Shown: piece by piece, positions 45,636-54,311 of the stretch
Position numbering within the stretch: the stretch's first letter is position 1
Layout: every line of letters begins with the position of its first letter
Assembly: GCF_900129175.1 (NCBI RefSeq)
Contig: NZ_FQUI01000001.1
Location: forward strand, 1-64,000
Direction of reading: 5' to 3'
DNA: 64,000 nucleotides
From: Marinitoga hydrogenitolerans DSM 16785
GTDB lineage: Bacteria > Thermotogota > Thermotogae > Petrotogales > Petrotogaceae
Position numbers and translations under genes: made by a program
The notes under the pieces: model-generated
The model's database searches: none
What the model was told of the DNA's origin: nothing
Seen by the model: only the letters and a program-made list of their open reading frames with translations

Positions 45636-47935
45636 TGAACCACACCCAAAAACTCTATTTTCATAATATTATTCTTCATTTCAAGAATATACAAATTATT
45701 TTTGCGATAATAATGAATAACTCTTCCACCACTAATTTTTCTTATCGCCATCTTTGATTTTATCATAAAATATTTTGGAAACAATGATGAATCAGGAAGA
45801 ATTATCTCTAAAATATTATTCTTCCAATAATATTTAACTTTTTGTGTTAAATAATCAAAGAAATATGGGTATGCTTCAGATGCTGTTTGATTTCTAAGCC
45901 ATGGAAATTTTGTTTTTATTGTATTATAAAATTCTTCTAAATTAGAATACATTTCATCCCATGTCTTATTTTGTGGATTCCTATCTTCCGCAAACAAATC
46001 ATCTGGATGTATGAAATGTTGGAAAGAACCAAAATTTGCTAAAGTATTTATTGTGGTTAAATATATTCTACTTAAAGGATAATATCCATAAGTAGAACGT
46101 GGAATAACTAATACAAAGTTATCCTTAATTAAATATTCAGAAAAATTATTTTTACTTTCATAACTTGTTCCAATTGTTTTTATAGTCGGAAGAGATTTTA
46201 ATAAATATTTAGCTCCAAAATCATCAATTAAATTGTTTGGCGCAACATAACTACTTATTATTATAGGATGTCCCAATATCTTGCTGAGAAATTTTTTGGT
46301 TGCTTCTAAACTTAAAATAATATTTTCCGAATTTGCCCATCTATCTTTAGTTAATGAATTATGATTATATCCATGTAACCCCAATTCAAATTCTGAATTA
46401 TCAATTTCTTTCATAGTTTTATACGGATTATTATTTTTACTAATAAAAAACTCTGTAAATTCAAAAGGTGGAACACTTGAACCATTATAACTTAAAGGTG
46501 TGACTATTGTATATTTTATATTATATTTTTCTGCAAATTTTTTTATTGCCGGCCACCAAATATTATAATAATATTCATCATCTGTAATTTTATTACCTTT
46601 ATTATCGCTTTTTTCAATATTATAGGAAGGCAAAGGGAAATCATCTATATAAAAAATAAAAGAATTTAATATACCGGAAATTGATACTTCTTGCATCTCA
46701 AGAATTGTTTGTAAAATTAACCCTCTCAATTCCTTTAAAATTATATCTGGATATATATAACCAATATAACCACTTTTTTCTTTTTTATACCATATGATTG
46801 GAATTTCCGCATTATTTTCATTACTTAAATAAGCTAAAATCGTTTCTTCTTCTGTAAGTTGTATATCAAAAGATAAATTATAATATCTTTTAAGTATAGT
46901 TTCACCATTATTATTATTTCCTATTGGAAAAAGCTTATTTGAAAATATTATTTTTGTGATGTTTATATTATTTTCTTCTATGCTACTTTTCCATGGAGTG
47001 TTATTTAATATCGTGGAAAATATAAAAGAACCGCCATTTTCAATAAATCTTTTAATTGTTTTAGTTTTAACGTATTTCGCATCTGTATTCCATATTATGT
47101 ATTTATATGGAAGTAAATCTATAAAGGATAAATTATAAAAATCATCTACATTAATCGCTTCAAAATTAATCTTAGCATAATCAAATATTTTATATAATTC
47201 TTTTTGTGATTTTAGATACCTCTCATTATCATATTTTGTTTTTATAATTAAAACCTTATTCTCCACACCAACTTTTCTGTTTAATAACTTTAAGATTAGC
47301 TTTTCAATATTTAAAATAATATTACCTTTTTTATCTATAAAACTTCCAAAAAGAGCCCCTCCTCCATTATCCGATAAAACAATCATAGGATATATATTAT
47401 CTTTTACTTCATAAGATAATATTACATCTTCATCACCAAAAATGTTATACTTTTCTACTGGCTGTTTTATAGTTGATGATGGTATAGTTAAAAAATATTC
47501 ATCTTCATAATTTATCTCATATTTTTCCAATTCTTTATATCCATACATATAATGCATACCAATTTTATTTAATAAATTATTTATCTCTCTAATATCAGAT
47601 GTGACACCCAAATTATTAAAGAAAAAGAAAAAACCGCCATTCTCTACAAAAGAAGCTAATTGCCTTAAATATAAATGAGAATTATTTAAAACTGGAGAAT
47701 AATACCAACTAATTACTCCAAAATACTTATTGCTATCAATTCTATAATAATTTAAGTCTTCTACATTTTTCAATTCATAATTTATTTTATATTTTTCCAA
47801 AACAGGAATTACATGGTATTTGAACATATATTCTCCATATTCTTCTGAGCTCTTATAAAGTAAAAGTAAATTCTTTTGAGGAAATAATGAAATAGTTGTA
47901 AAAAAAATTAGAATTATTAAAAAAAGTTTTTTCAT
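45632..47935 (-). CDS. PelA-type polysaccharide deacetylase (DUF2194-like)
   Basis: A 767-residue exported protein. A signal peptide (1-19) is followed by two similar Rossmann-like, amidotransferase-type domains (about 20-220 and 225-415), each containing a FVENGGxFFF or FIENGGSFIFS motif. A carbohydrate-esterase-4-like domain (about 420-660) has the metal site D431-D432 (FIFYIDDFP) and H521/H525 (LGLHGYNHNS). This is the arrangement of PelA minus its glycosidase. By analogy it deacetylates an amino-sugar polymer during export. It sits directly behind pelG with overlapping start and stop. The deacetylase triad looks intact. Confidence 0.82.
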   Translation of the reverse strand: MKKLFLIILIFFTTISLFPQKNLLLLYKSSEEYGEYMFKYHVIPVLEKYKINYELKNVEDLNYYRIDSNKYFGVISWYYSPVLNNSHLYLRQLASFVENGGFFFFFNNLGVTSDIREINNLLNKIGMHYMYGYKELEKYEINYEDEYFLTIPSSTIKQPVEKYNIFGDEDVILSYEVKDNIYPMIVLSDNGGGALFGSFIDKKGNIILNIEKLILKLLNRKVGVENKVLIIKTKYDNERYLKSQKELYKIFDYAKINFEAINVDDFYNLSFIDLLPYKYIIWNTDAKYVKTKTIKRFIENGGSFIFSTILNNTPWKSSIEENNINITKIIFSNKLFPIGNNNNGETILKRYYNLSFDIQLTEEETILAYLSNENNAEIPIIWYKKEKSGYIGYIYPDIILKELRGLILQTILEMQEVSISGILNSFIFYIDDFPLPSYNIEKSDNKGNKITDDEYYYNIWWPAIKKFAEKYNIKYTIVTPLSYNGSSVPPFEFTEFFISKNNNPYKTMKEIDNSEFELGLHGYNHNSLTKDRWANSENIILSLEATKKFLSKILGHPIIISSYVAPNNLIDDFGAKYLLKSLPTIKTIGTSYESKNNFSEYLIKDNFVLVIPRSTYGYYPLSRIYLTTINTLANFGSFQHFIHPDDLFAEDRNPQNKTWDEMYSNLEEFYNTIKTKFPWLRNQTASEAYPYFFDYLTQKVKYYWKNNILEIILPDSSLFPKYFMIKSKMAIRKISGGRVIHYYRKNNLYILEMKNNIMKIEFLGVVQ

Positions 47936-49350
47936 TATTTTTCCTCCATTAATTTTTTTATATCCCTATAATAAATGTAAAATCCTTTTTTTACCAATAA
48001 TTTTTGTCTATAATATTCTATTTGTATTAAATTTTCAATTTTCGTGAATAATATTTTGTATCCCAAAAAAACTCCTAAAGCAAAAGCAATTGAATAACTT
48101 GCACCTAAAGAATAAAACCCAAATTTTTTTATGAAAAATACACTTAAAATAAAATTAATTACAAACACAAAAATATTTAATAACAATGCATAATTTCTAA
48201 AATCAAAATACAACAATAGCAACATAATCATTAAGTAAAAAGAGTTTAACATTGCGCCAATTAATCCCAATCTTAAAATAGATTTAAAAATTTCAGGGAC
48301 AAAAGGTAAAAGATTCAATTCGTTTAATATAAATAAAGAAAATGTAAATAGCATTTGTGCTTTAACTGTCAATATTATATCAAAGTTTAATTCTTTTTCC
48401 ATGTCGTTTTTCCTTATTTCTATTTCTGAATAATTATATCCTTCAATTAATGAATTATAAAACAATTTATATTTTTTATAAAACCGTGTTTCTAAAACCA
48501 ATATAAACATTGTTGCCGTCGGTATTATAGTTAAATAAGCTAAAAACATAGGACTATCATATATATATGAAAAGCGAAATCCATTTAAAGGCATTTCACC
48601 AAATTCTTTAGAATTCCAAGTTACGAAATCATCAATCCATAAAGCCAAATAATATGTAAAACCAATGAAAATATTTTGCCAATATTTATTTATTTCTTTT
48701 GTCCATTCAAAAGAAATATTAGTCTCCTCACCGAAATATATTAAGGTAATTAAATAATGAACAAATGTTCCAATATTTACTCCAAATGCATATCCTAAAA
48801 TATAACCTATTGGATTTTCTTCAGTTCCAAGAAAATTAGATAAAATTATTGAAAAAAAGGCCATTATAACATAAGCAAGTATATACCAATTAACAGCATC
48901 GGTAGAAACAGAAGAAACTGAAATTAACCATAACGTTAATAATGAAACAGACAAATAAATAAATGAAAGTTCAAACCATATTTCATTTTTGTTAAATGTA
49001 AAAAAAATCATTATAACTAAGATCATTAACAACGAACTATATAAAATCATTCCCAATACTTCAGGTAAAATTTTTTTATATTTTTTCAAAAAAATTAAAT
49101 CAGAAATTCTTCTCGATTCAAACATAACAAATAATCCGGAAAAAATAATAGAGATAACGAAGGAATATACAATAGCCACATTAAAATACAGATTTGTTAT
49201 TTTAAATAAATTTAATATTATCCATAATGATAATGTGGTAATTATCCAAGGACCAGAAGAGATTATAACAGAATATGCTACAGCCAATAGATCGGTTGAA
49301 ACACCACCTTCGTGAAACATTTTAGTTAATCTAAAACCAACCCCAGCCAT
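47935..49350 (-). CDS. pelG: PelG-like polysaccharide transporter
   Basis: The 471-residue polytopic protein has about 12 membrane helices. Its N-terminus MAGVGFRLTKMFHEGG, then SVIISSGPWIITTLSLW, matches PelG, the MOP-superfamily inner-membrane protein thought to move the Pel polymer or its precursor across the membrane. Further PelG-like segments are FESRRISDLIFLKKY, TYYLALWIDDFVTWNS and a C-terminal basic tail. It starts one base after pelF and overlaps the deacetylase gene, matching the pelF-pelG order in known loci. Confidence 0.9.
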   Translation of the reverse strand: MAGVGFRLTKMFHEGGVSTDLLAVAYSVIISSGPWIITTLSLWIILNLFKITNLYFNVAIVYSFVISIIFSGLFVMFESRRISDLIFLKKYKKILPEVLGMILYSSLLMILVIMIFFTFNKNEIWFELSFIYLSVSLLTLWLISVSSVSTDAVNWYILAYVIMAFFSIILSNFLGTEENPIGYILGYAFGVNIGTFVHYLITLIYFGEETNISFEWTKEINKYWQNIFIGFTYYLALWIDDFVTWNSKEFGEMPLNGFRFSYIYDSPMFLAYLTIIPTATMFILVLETRFYKKYKLFYNSLIEGYNYSEIEIRKNDMEKELNFDIILTVKAQMLFTFSLFILNELNLLPFVPEIFKSILRLGLIGAMLNSFYLMIMLLLLYFDFRNYALLLNIFVFVINFILSVFFIKKFGFYSLGASYSIAFALGVFLGYKILFTKIENLIQIEYYRQKLLVKKGFYIYYRDIKKLMEEK

Positions 49351-49351
49351 T

Positions 49352-50758
49352 TCATTCCACCACCGAAAAATATAATTCTTTATAATTTTTTATCATTTGA
49401 TCTAATCTATATCTTTTTTTTACACGGATTTTTGCTATTCTTGATGCATTAATTCTAAATTCATCATCTTCATATAATTTTATCAAGCCGTTAGCTAATC
49501 CCACAAAATCTTTTGGTTTTACAATGATTCCTGCATTACCTATAATATCTTCCTTTGTTCCATAAACCATTTCAGAACATGAACCAACATCAGTTGCAAC
49601 TACAGGAATTCCGACTGAAAATGCTTCCAATATTACCAAAGGTTGTCCTTCACTAACGCTTGACAAAAGCAGCGTGTTGATATTCGTATAATATTTTAAC
49701 ACATTAACTTTTCCAGTGAACTCTATTGTATTTTCTAATTGAAAAACCTTAATCATCTCCAGACACTCATTATAGTATTCGGGTTCTTCATCTATTGGTC
49801 CAATTATTAATAATTTAAAATTAGGTATTTTTTCTTTTACCATCTTTGCAGCTTTAATTGCAGTTTTTATATCTTTAATTTCAACAACCCTACCTACTAA
49901 TCCAACAATATACGGATCTTTTTCTTTTCTATATTCTAGCTGTGAAAATTTGTCATAATCAACACCATTCGGTATAATACACATCTTATTTGTATCATTA
50001 CATAATTCCTTTTCAAAAAATTGGTTTTTTAAAAATAGGGTTGTTATTTTTTTAGAACCCTTATATACAAGAGCACTTATTGTGTTAAATAATTTAATCC
50101 ATGCTATTCTATACTCATCTTTTATCCATCCTGCTTTTAATACTTCTAATTGTCGCTCTCTATGATAAATTCCATGTTCTGTTAATATAACAGGTTTATT
50201 ATTTTTTATCCCATTCATAACTGCAACAATTCCTGCATATCCTGTAGTTATAGTATGGTACACATCACATTTTGGCAAGTCAACCGTCATTGAATTCAAA
50301 AAAGGTAACAACATTGATTGCAAAGTCCAAAAATAGTTAGTAAAATTTTCATATGGTATATATGCTTTGTAGAAATTTAACATTACATCCCAATAAATTT
50401 TTGATTTTAAAATACTTGTAAAATCATAATCATTATATTTTTGGAAAAGATCATATAAATTTTCAGCTATAGATTTTTCATCAAATGGGTATCTTAAAAT
50501 ATTTTTTAATTTATTACCAAAATCTTTAGTAATTTTCCTCTTATACTTAATAGTATAATTTGCAAACAAAAAATATTCAAAATAATCTACAACATTTTCT
50601 GGAAACAAATATTTTGGTTTTCTTATTTCTGGAGTAGCTCCAATATGAATGACACAAAATTCAACATCTTTCATACTTTTTATTAAAGTGTTTCCCCAAC
50701 TTGAAACACCACCAGTTACGTAAGGATATGTTCCCTCAAAGATAAGCCCTACTCTCAT
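49352..50758 (-). CDS. pelF: PelF-like glycosyltransferase (GT4)
   Basis: A soluble cytoplasmic GT4 enzyme of 468 residues. The N-terminus VGLIFEGTYPYVTGGVSSWGNTLI is the PelF hallmark. Further motifs are DVYHTITTGYAGIVA, ILTEHGIYHRERQLEV, CIIPNGVDYDKF, VGLVGRVVEIKDIKTAI, and the donor-site LLSSVSEGQPLVILEAFSVGIPVVATDVGSC (E-x7-E type). PelF polymerises the Pel backbone from UDP-amino sugars. GTG 50767 is in frame, but AAGGGTG places ATG 50758 at six bases. It is immediately upstream of pelG. Confidence 0.9.
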   Translation of the reverse strand: MRVGLIFEGTYPYVTGGVSSWGNTLIKSMKDVEFCVIHIGATPEIRKPKYLFPENVVDYFEYFLFANYTIKYKRKITKDFGNKLKNILRYPFDEKSIAENLYDLFQKYNDYDFTSILKSKIYWDVMLNFYKAYIPYENFTNYFWTLQSMLLPFLNSMTVDLPKCDVYHTITTGYAGIVAVMNGIKNNKPVILTEHGIYHRERQLEVLKAGWIKDEYRIAWIKLFNTISALVYKGSKKITTLFLKNQFFEKELCNDTNKMCIIPNGVDYDKFSQLEYRKEKDPYIVGLVGRVVEIKDIKTAIKAAKMVKEKIPNFKLLIIGPIDEEPEYYNECLEMIKVFQLENTIEFTGKVNVLKYYTNINTLLLSSVSEGQPLVILEAFSVGIPVVATDVGSCSEMVYGTKEDIIGNAGIIVKPKDFVGLANGLIKLYEDDEFRINASRIAKIRVKKRYRLDQMIKNYKELYFSVVE

Positions 50759-50759
50759 A

Positions 50760-51344
50760 TTATTCACCCTTGATATTAATATATTCTATAATAAGTTTTA
50801 TATTGTCAATTTCAGTTTTGGTAAAATACTTGTAAAAATTTTGAATTTTTTCAGGAAAAAATAGATTTAACATGTATAAAAATAGCATTTTTTCTTTTTC
50901 TGATGATTCTTTTAATACTGCTTCTAAGTATTTTTCATTTTTAGAAAGTAGATAAGTTACTATTTTTTCATTTAAGGACATATCTTTTGTAAAGGTGAAA
51001 AGATAACTTGAATTCGAAAAATCTTTAAGAGAATTAAATAAAAAATCAAATTTCAATTTTTGTGCATATTTAAAAGTTTTATTATCTTTTAAAACATTAG
51101 AAATAGAAATAAGTTGATTTATAAGAATTAAATCTTTTTCGGTATAAAATTGTTTATTTTTAAGTTTTGACAAAATTTCTCTTTGTTTAATATATGAAGA
51201 ACGCTTATTCCAAGATAGAGTTTTTATATAATCTGGATCAAAAGAATAATGAAATTTGTAATTAAAAATTATAATTAGTAAAATCAGCATAATAGTGAGA
51301 AAAAAAAGCACATAATAAGGTGAAAAAATTTTTTTCACATTCAT
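50760..51344 (-). CDS. Unknown single-pass membrane protein in the Pel-like operon
   Basis: 194 residues, unrecognised. One membrane helix near the N-terminus (about 10-28, YYVLFFLTIMLILLIIIF) with basic residues before it, then an all-helical, Lys/Leu-rich soluble part (about 45-190) with no cysteines or obvious catalytic motif. It lies two bases after the PelE-like gene and just before pelF. It may be a second TPR-like scaffold piece, that is, a split or duplicated PelE; inference only. Confidence 0.7.
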   Translation of the reverse strand: MNVKKIFSPYYVLFFLTIMLILLIIIFNYKFHYSFDPDYIKTLSWNKRSSYIKQREILSKLKNKQFYTEKDLILINQLISISNVLKDNKTFKYAQKLKFDFLFNSLKDFSNSSYLFTFTKDMSLNEKIVTYLLSKNEKYLEAVLKESSEKEKMLFLYMLNLFFPEKIQNFYKYFTKTEIDNIKLIIEYINIKGE

Positions 51345-51346
51345 AG

Positions 51347-52294
51347 TTATCCTCCCAATATATATTTTAAAGACTCATTTTTTGGTTTAAATCCTAACTT
51401 AATGTATTCAGATATTAATTCTTTTACAATAAAAAACTTTTTTTGTTTGATATAATAAAAAATAGCATACTCAAATATTTCCTGAGCTTTAAATTTTTTT
51501 ATTTTTTTATTTAATAATTCTTCAATTGTTCTAAAATCTTTTAAAGACTCAAGTATCCTTAATGTATATATTATCAATCTTGGGCTATCAGGATATGTAT
51601 TGATAACATTCTTTAATATTTTATAAGATTTCATTAGAATTTCATTTTTGTATTCCCCAGCTAAAAACCCAGAATTCGCATAATAATAGATATATTTTGC
51701 ATAATTGATATAGTTTTCTAATGAATTAAGGTTTTCGCTATAAAATGAAATTTTAGAAATTAAAAAATTTTCTAAATTTGTCAATGCATCTGATGCATAT
51801 AAAAGAACATCAGGGTGTAAATCATCACTTAATGCTTTGCGTATTAAATTTACACCTTCTATAAAATCCATTTTTTCAATTTTTATTGAGTTGAAAACGA
51901 ACCTTACAACATATTTTCTTTGTGCAGGATCTCCATATTTTATAATAGTATTAAAAGGAGCTAAATCTATTGATAAATATTTTATATTTCTTGTTTCAAT
52001 TAATTTATGTTCAGAAACTTCTATAGGTTTATATAAAGGTTTTAAATCAACTTTTTTAAAAAAAAATATTACTGGAAAAAAAGGGAAAAAAACAAAAAAT
52101 AATAAATTTTTTGCTAATTGAAACTTAATACTCTCATCTTTATCATAATTGATAAAAATGGATATTAGATAATAAACAAAAACTAAAATGATTCCAAAAA
52201 AATATCTTTTTAATACAAATAAAAAGATACTTAAAACCCCACTGATTAATGAAATAATTATAAAGATGTATACAAAAAGCCTTTTATTACTCAT
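51347..52294 (-). CDS. PelE-like membrane protein with TPR-type helices
   Basis: 315 residues. The first 85 hold two or three membrane helices (about 7-26, 33-48, 66-82). The rest is helical in repeating pairs typical of TPR or Sel1-like scaffolds (for example YSENLNSLENYINYAKYIYYYANSGF and LRILESLKDFRTIEELLNKK). PelE is an inner-membrane TPR protein that couples PelD to PelF. Position between PelD-like and PelF and the TM+TPR layout fit PelE, but sequence identity cannot be judged by eye. It overlaps the PelD-like gene by eight bases. Confidence 0.65.
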   Translation of the reverse strand: MSNKRLFVYIFIIISLISGVLSIFLFVLKRYFFGIILVFVYYLISIFINYDKDESIKFQLAKNLLFFVFFPFFPVIFFFKKVDLKPLYKPIEVSEHKLIETRNIKYLSIDLAPFNTIIKYGDPAQRKYVVRFVFNSIKIEKMDFIEGVNLIRKALSDDLHPDVLLYASDALTNLENFLISKISFYSENLNSLENYINYAKYIYYYANSGFLAGEYKNEILMKSYKILKNVINTYPDSPRLIIYTLRILESLKDFRTIEELLNKKIKKFKAQEIFEYAIFYYIKQKKFFIVKELISEYIKLGFKPKNESLKYILGG

Positions 52295-53504
52295 CTTTTG
52301 AGTAAGCCTCCTGAATATTTATATAAGCATATTTTTCTAAGTTCTCTTTTACTCTTTTTAAACCTTTGGCAGAACATGAGGTTAAAATTATTTTAAATTC
52401 TTTTGTTTTTTCATCTAAAAACAAGAAATCTGTATCTCTTATAAATGATCTGATTTCTTCTACAGAAAATTTTTTATCATAAGTTCCACTTATAATAGAA
52501 TATGGAATTTTGAATTTTTTAAATCTCTCCTCTATTTTTTCTAAAATTTTATTAAATTTTTTCATTTGGTAAAACATAGTATTATCATTATCTTGATTTA
52601 ACTCTTTGGACGCAAGTAGAAGAGTACCTAACCAATCAGACAATATTTTTAAATAGGTTTCAGTATTTTTATTTATTTTTTCTGGATCAATAACTTCTAC
52701 TGTAATAAAACCCAATACTTTATTATTGTCTGTTATACTAACTGCCATTGCAGGTTCATATTCAAAATTAAATTCTGTTTCTGTTAAAAACAGAACATTT
52801 GATGTCGCACTTCCAAATTCTTTTGCTGTAGATATAACAATAGACTTATCTACAGCAAAAGAATTTGGTAAAAATTGTTCTCCTTTTCGAACTTTTAACC
52901 GCAAAAAATTGTTTTTATTTAAAATGTATATAGAAACTGTTTTTGCATAAATAAATTCCGAAATTAGATCTATAGCTTCATTAAAAATATCTTCTGAATT
53001 ATTATACTCAATATCTTTTAATTTTTCAACTAATAAAGACAATCCCTGTTTTTCTAAAATAAGTTTATGTTCGAGATCATCAGTTATATTTTTATATTTT
53101 CTAATATCATCTTCTAAATCATCAATTCTGCTTTTTAATAATTTTATTTGATCATATTGTAATTCAATTTGTTGAATATAAATATCTCTAAAAAAACCTA
53201 TAATAAAACCAAGAGAAAATATAAAAAGTGGTATTTTTAAAATTTCCCAAGAAATAATTACATTGAAAAAATCATTTTTCACACTAAAAAAGACAGATAA
53301 AAAAACATATAATGTACTTATTACTCCAACTAAAATCGTTAAATTAATTCCATATCTAACAGCAATAAAAAGTGAAAATATGAAATAAGGATTAGGATTA
53401 AAAAAAACATAACCAAAATATTTATTTGTTAGATCTAAGACAAAAAGAAAGGTTAATATTATGAATATTTCTATATATTTATATAAATTTTTACTTAGTT
53501 TCAT
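52287..53504 (-). CDS. PelD-like c-di-GMP receptor
   Basis: 405 residues. Four membrane helices (about 10-110), a coiled coil (about 112-160), a GAF domain (about 165-310) and a shortened GGDEF-like domain (about 318-400). In the last, RDTD (356-359) occupies the inhibitory-site RxxD position; five residues later, where GGDEF should be, stands EKTKE, followed by FKIIL as in real GGDEF proteins. The domain therefore cannot be a cyclase but can bind c-di-GMP, exactly the PelD design. It would switch polymer synthesis post-translationally. ATGA overlap with the PilZ gene. Confidence 0.85.
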   Translation of the reverse strand: MKLSKNLYKYIEIFIILTFLFVLDLTNKYFGYVFFNPNPYFIFSLFIAVRYGINLTILVGVISTLYVFLSVFFSVKNDFFNVIISWEILKIPLFIFSLGFIIGFFRDIYIQQIELQYDQIKLLKSRIDDLEDDIRKYKNITDDLEHKLILEKQGLSLLVEKLKDIEYNNSEDIFNEAIDLISEFIYAKTVSIYILNKNNFLRLKVRKGEQFLPNSFAVDKSIVISTAKEFGSATSNVLFLTETEFNFEYEPAMAVSITDNNKVLGFITVEVIDPEKINKNTETYLKILSDWLGTLLLASKELNQDNDNTMFYQMKKFNKILEKIEERFKKFKIPYSIISGTYDKKFSVEEIRSFIRDTDFLFLDEKTKEFKIILTSCSAKGLKRVKENLEKYAYINIQEAYSKDE

Positions 53505-54178
53505 TTCTTGCCCTCTCTATCTTTGTGTTTTGATTTTATAGTATACAAGTTAATATATTGTACAATTTTTTTCTCTATTTTATAATCAATAGTAATAAAT
53601 TTCATACCATATATTTTTTCATTATATATATTATCTCCAACAAATCTAACAACCCTTGCTTTTATATTTTCTAAAAAGAGATTTTTATCTATTAATAATT
53701 TTTTCAATGTATATTGTTTTTCTTTATATAATGTTTCTCTTAAAACTATTTGTATTCCCCCTGCGCTAAAATCTCTTGTTTCAAATGGAATATTTTTATT
53801 ATTTTCATTATCGAGTAATAAACCTTCTCTAATTATAGGAATTCTATAAAAAAGTCTTTTTTGAATTTTAAATGCTATAGAAGGTAAATACACCAATATG
53901 TTTTCTTTCTCTACTTTTAAAAGTTTAGATTTAATTACTATATTTGATGAATTCTCATATATTCTCATATTTAATGTTTCTCCAGGAAATAACTTTAACC
54001 TTGAATTTCTATATATTGGTGGCAATATTTGTGCAATTTTCGAAGAAAAATCTAAGGAAATAATCCTGCTATTTCCTATGATATGCTGTTTTGGAATCTC
54101 TACATCGATTAAATCTCCAATAGACAATATTTTCCTCACTTTTATTTTTTCAATAAAAACGCTTTCATTATATTTCAT
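53501..54178 (-). CDS. PilZ-domain protein (YcgR-like)
   Basis: 225 residues, soluble. An N-terminal YcgR-type beta domain (about 10-100) precedes a PilZ domain (about 105-215) with both ligand motifs intact: RxxxR at R108-R112 (RLFYR) and DxSxGG at 136-141 (DFSAGG). It should bind c-di-GMP. As first gene of the operon, with an AAGGAG-type site before ATG 54178, it is made together with PelD-like, giving two receptors of the same messenger. It may act on the flagellum, as YcgR does, or on the glycan machinery. Confidence 0.88.
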   Translation of the reverse strand: MKYNESVFIEKIKVRKILSIGDLIDVEIPKQHIIGNSRIISLDFSSKIAQILPPIYRNSRLKLFPGETLNMRIYENSSNIVIKSKLLKVEKENILVYLPSIAFKIQKRLFYRIPIIREGLLLDNENNKNIPFETRDFSAGGIQIVLRETLYKEKQYTLKKLLIDKNLFLENIKARVVRFVGDNIYNEKIYGMKFITIDYKIEKKIVQYINLYTIKSKHKDREGKK

Positions 54179-54221
54179 TATCTATCTCCTTTTTATTCAT
54201 CATGAAGAATTTTATATTAAT

Positions 54222-54230
54222 ATTATAACA
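54222..54230 (-). promoter_or_regulatory. Extended -10 promoter of the Pel-like operon
   Basis: Minus strand TGTTATAAT. The -35 position (about 54245-54250, ACATAT) is poor and falls inside an inverted repeat. Confidence 0.6.
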
Positions 54231-54250
54231 TATCTTCTATAAAGATATGT
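54228..54250. promoter_or_regulatory. Palindromic candidate operator over the Pel-like promoter
   Basis: Perfect inverted repeat with nine-base arms ACATATCTT / AAGATATGT separated by five bases. It covers the spacer and -35 region of the minus-strand promoter, the expected place for a repressor or activator site. Confidence 0.55.
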
Positions 54251-54272
54251 CTCTTCCACAAATTTTAAAAAT

Positions 54273-54291
54273 AAGTATAATTTTTATACTT
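54273..54291. promoter_or_regulatory. Palindrome 1 upstream of the fab operon
   Basis: Inverted repeat, arms AAGTATAA / TTATACTT, three-base TTT spacer. Its 17-base core is identical to that of palindrome 2, 41 bases away centre to centre. Confidence 0.6.
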
Positions 54292-54311
54292 CTATATATC
54301 AATTTTTTCAA

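Noticed and set aside
50759-50767. GTG 50767 as the start of pelF
   Set aside because: It forms part of the AAGGGTG ribosome site; ATG 50758 is correctly spaced.
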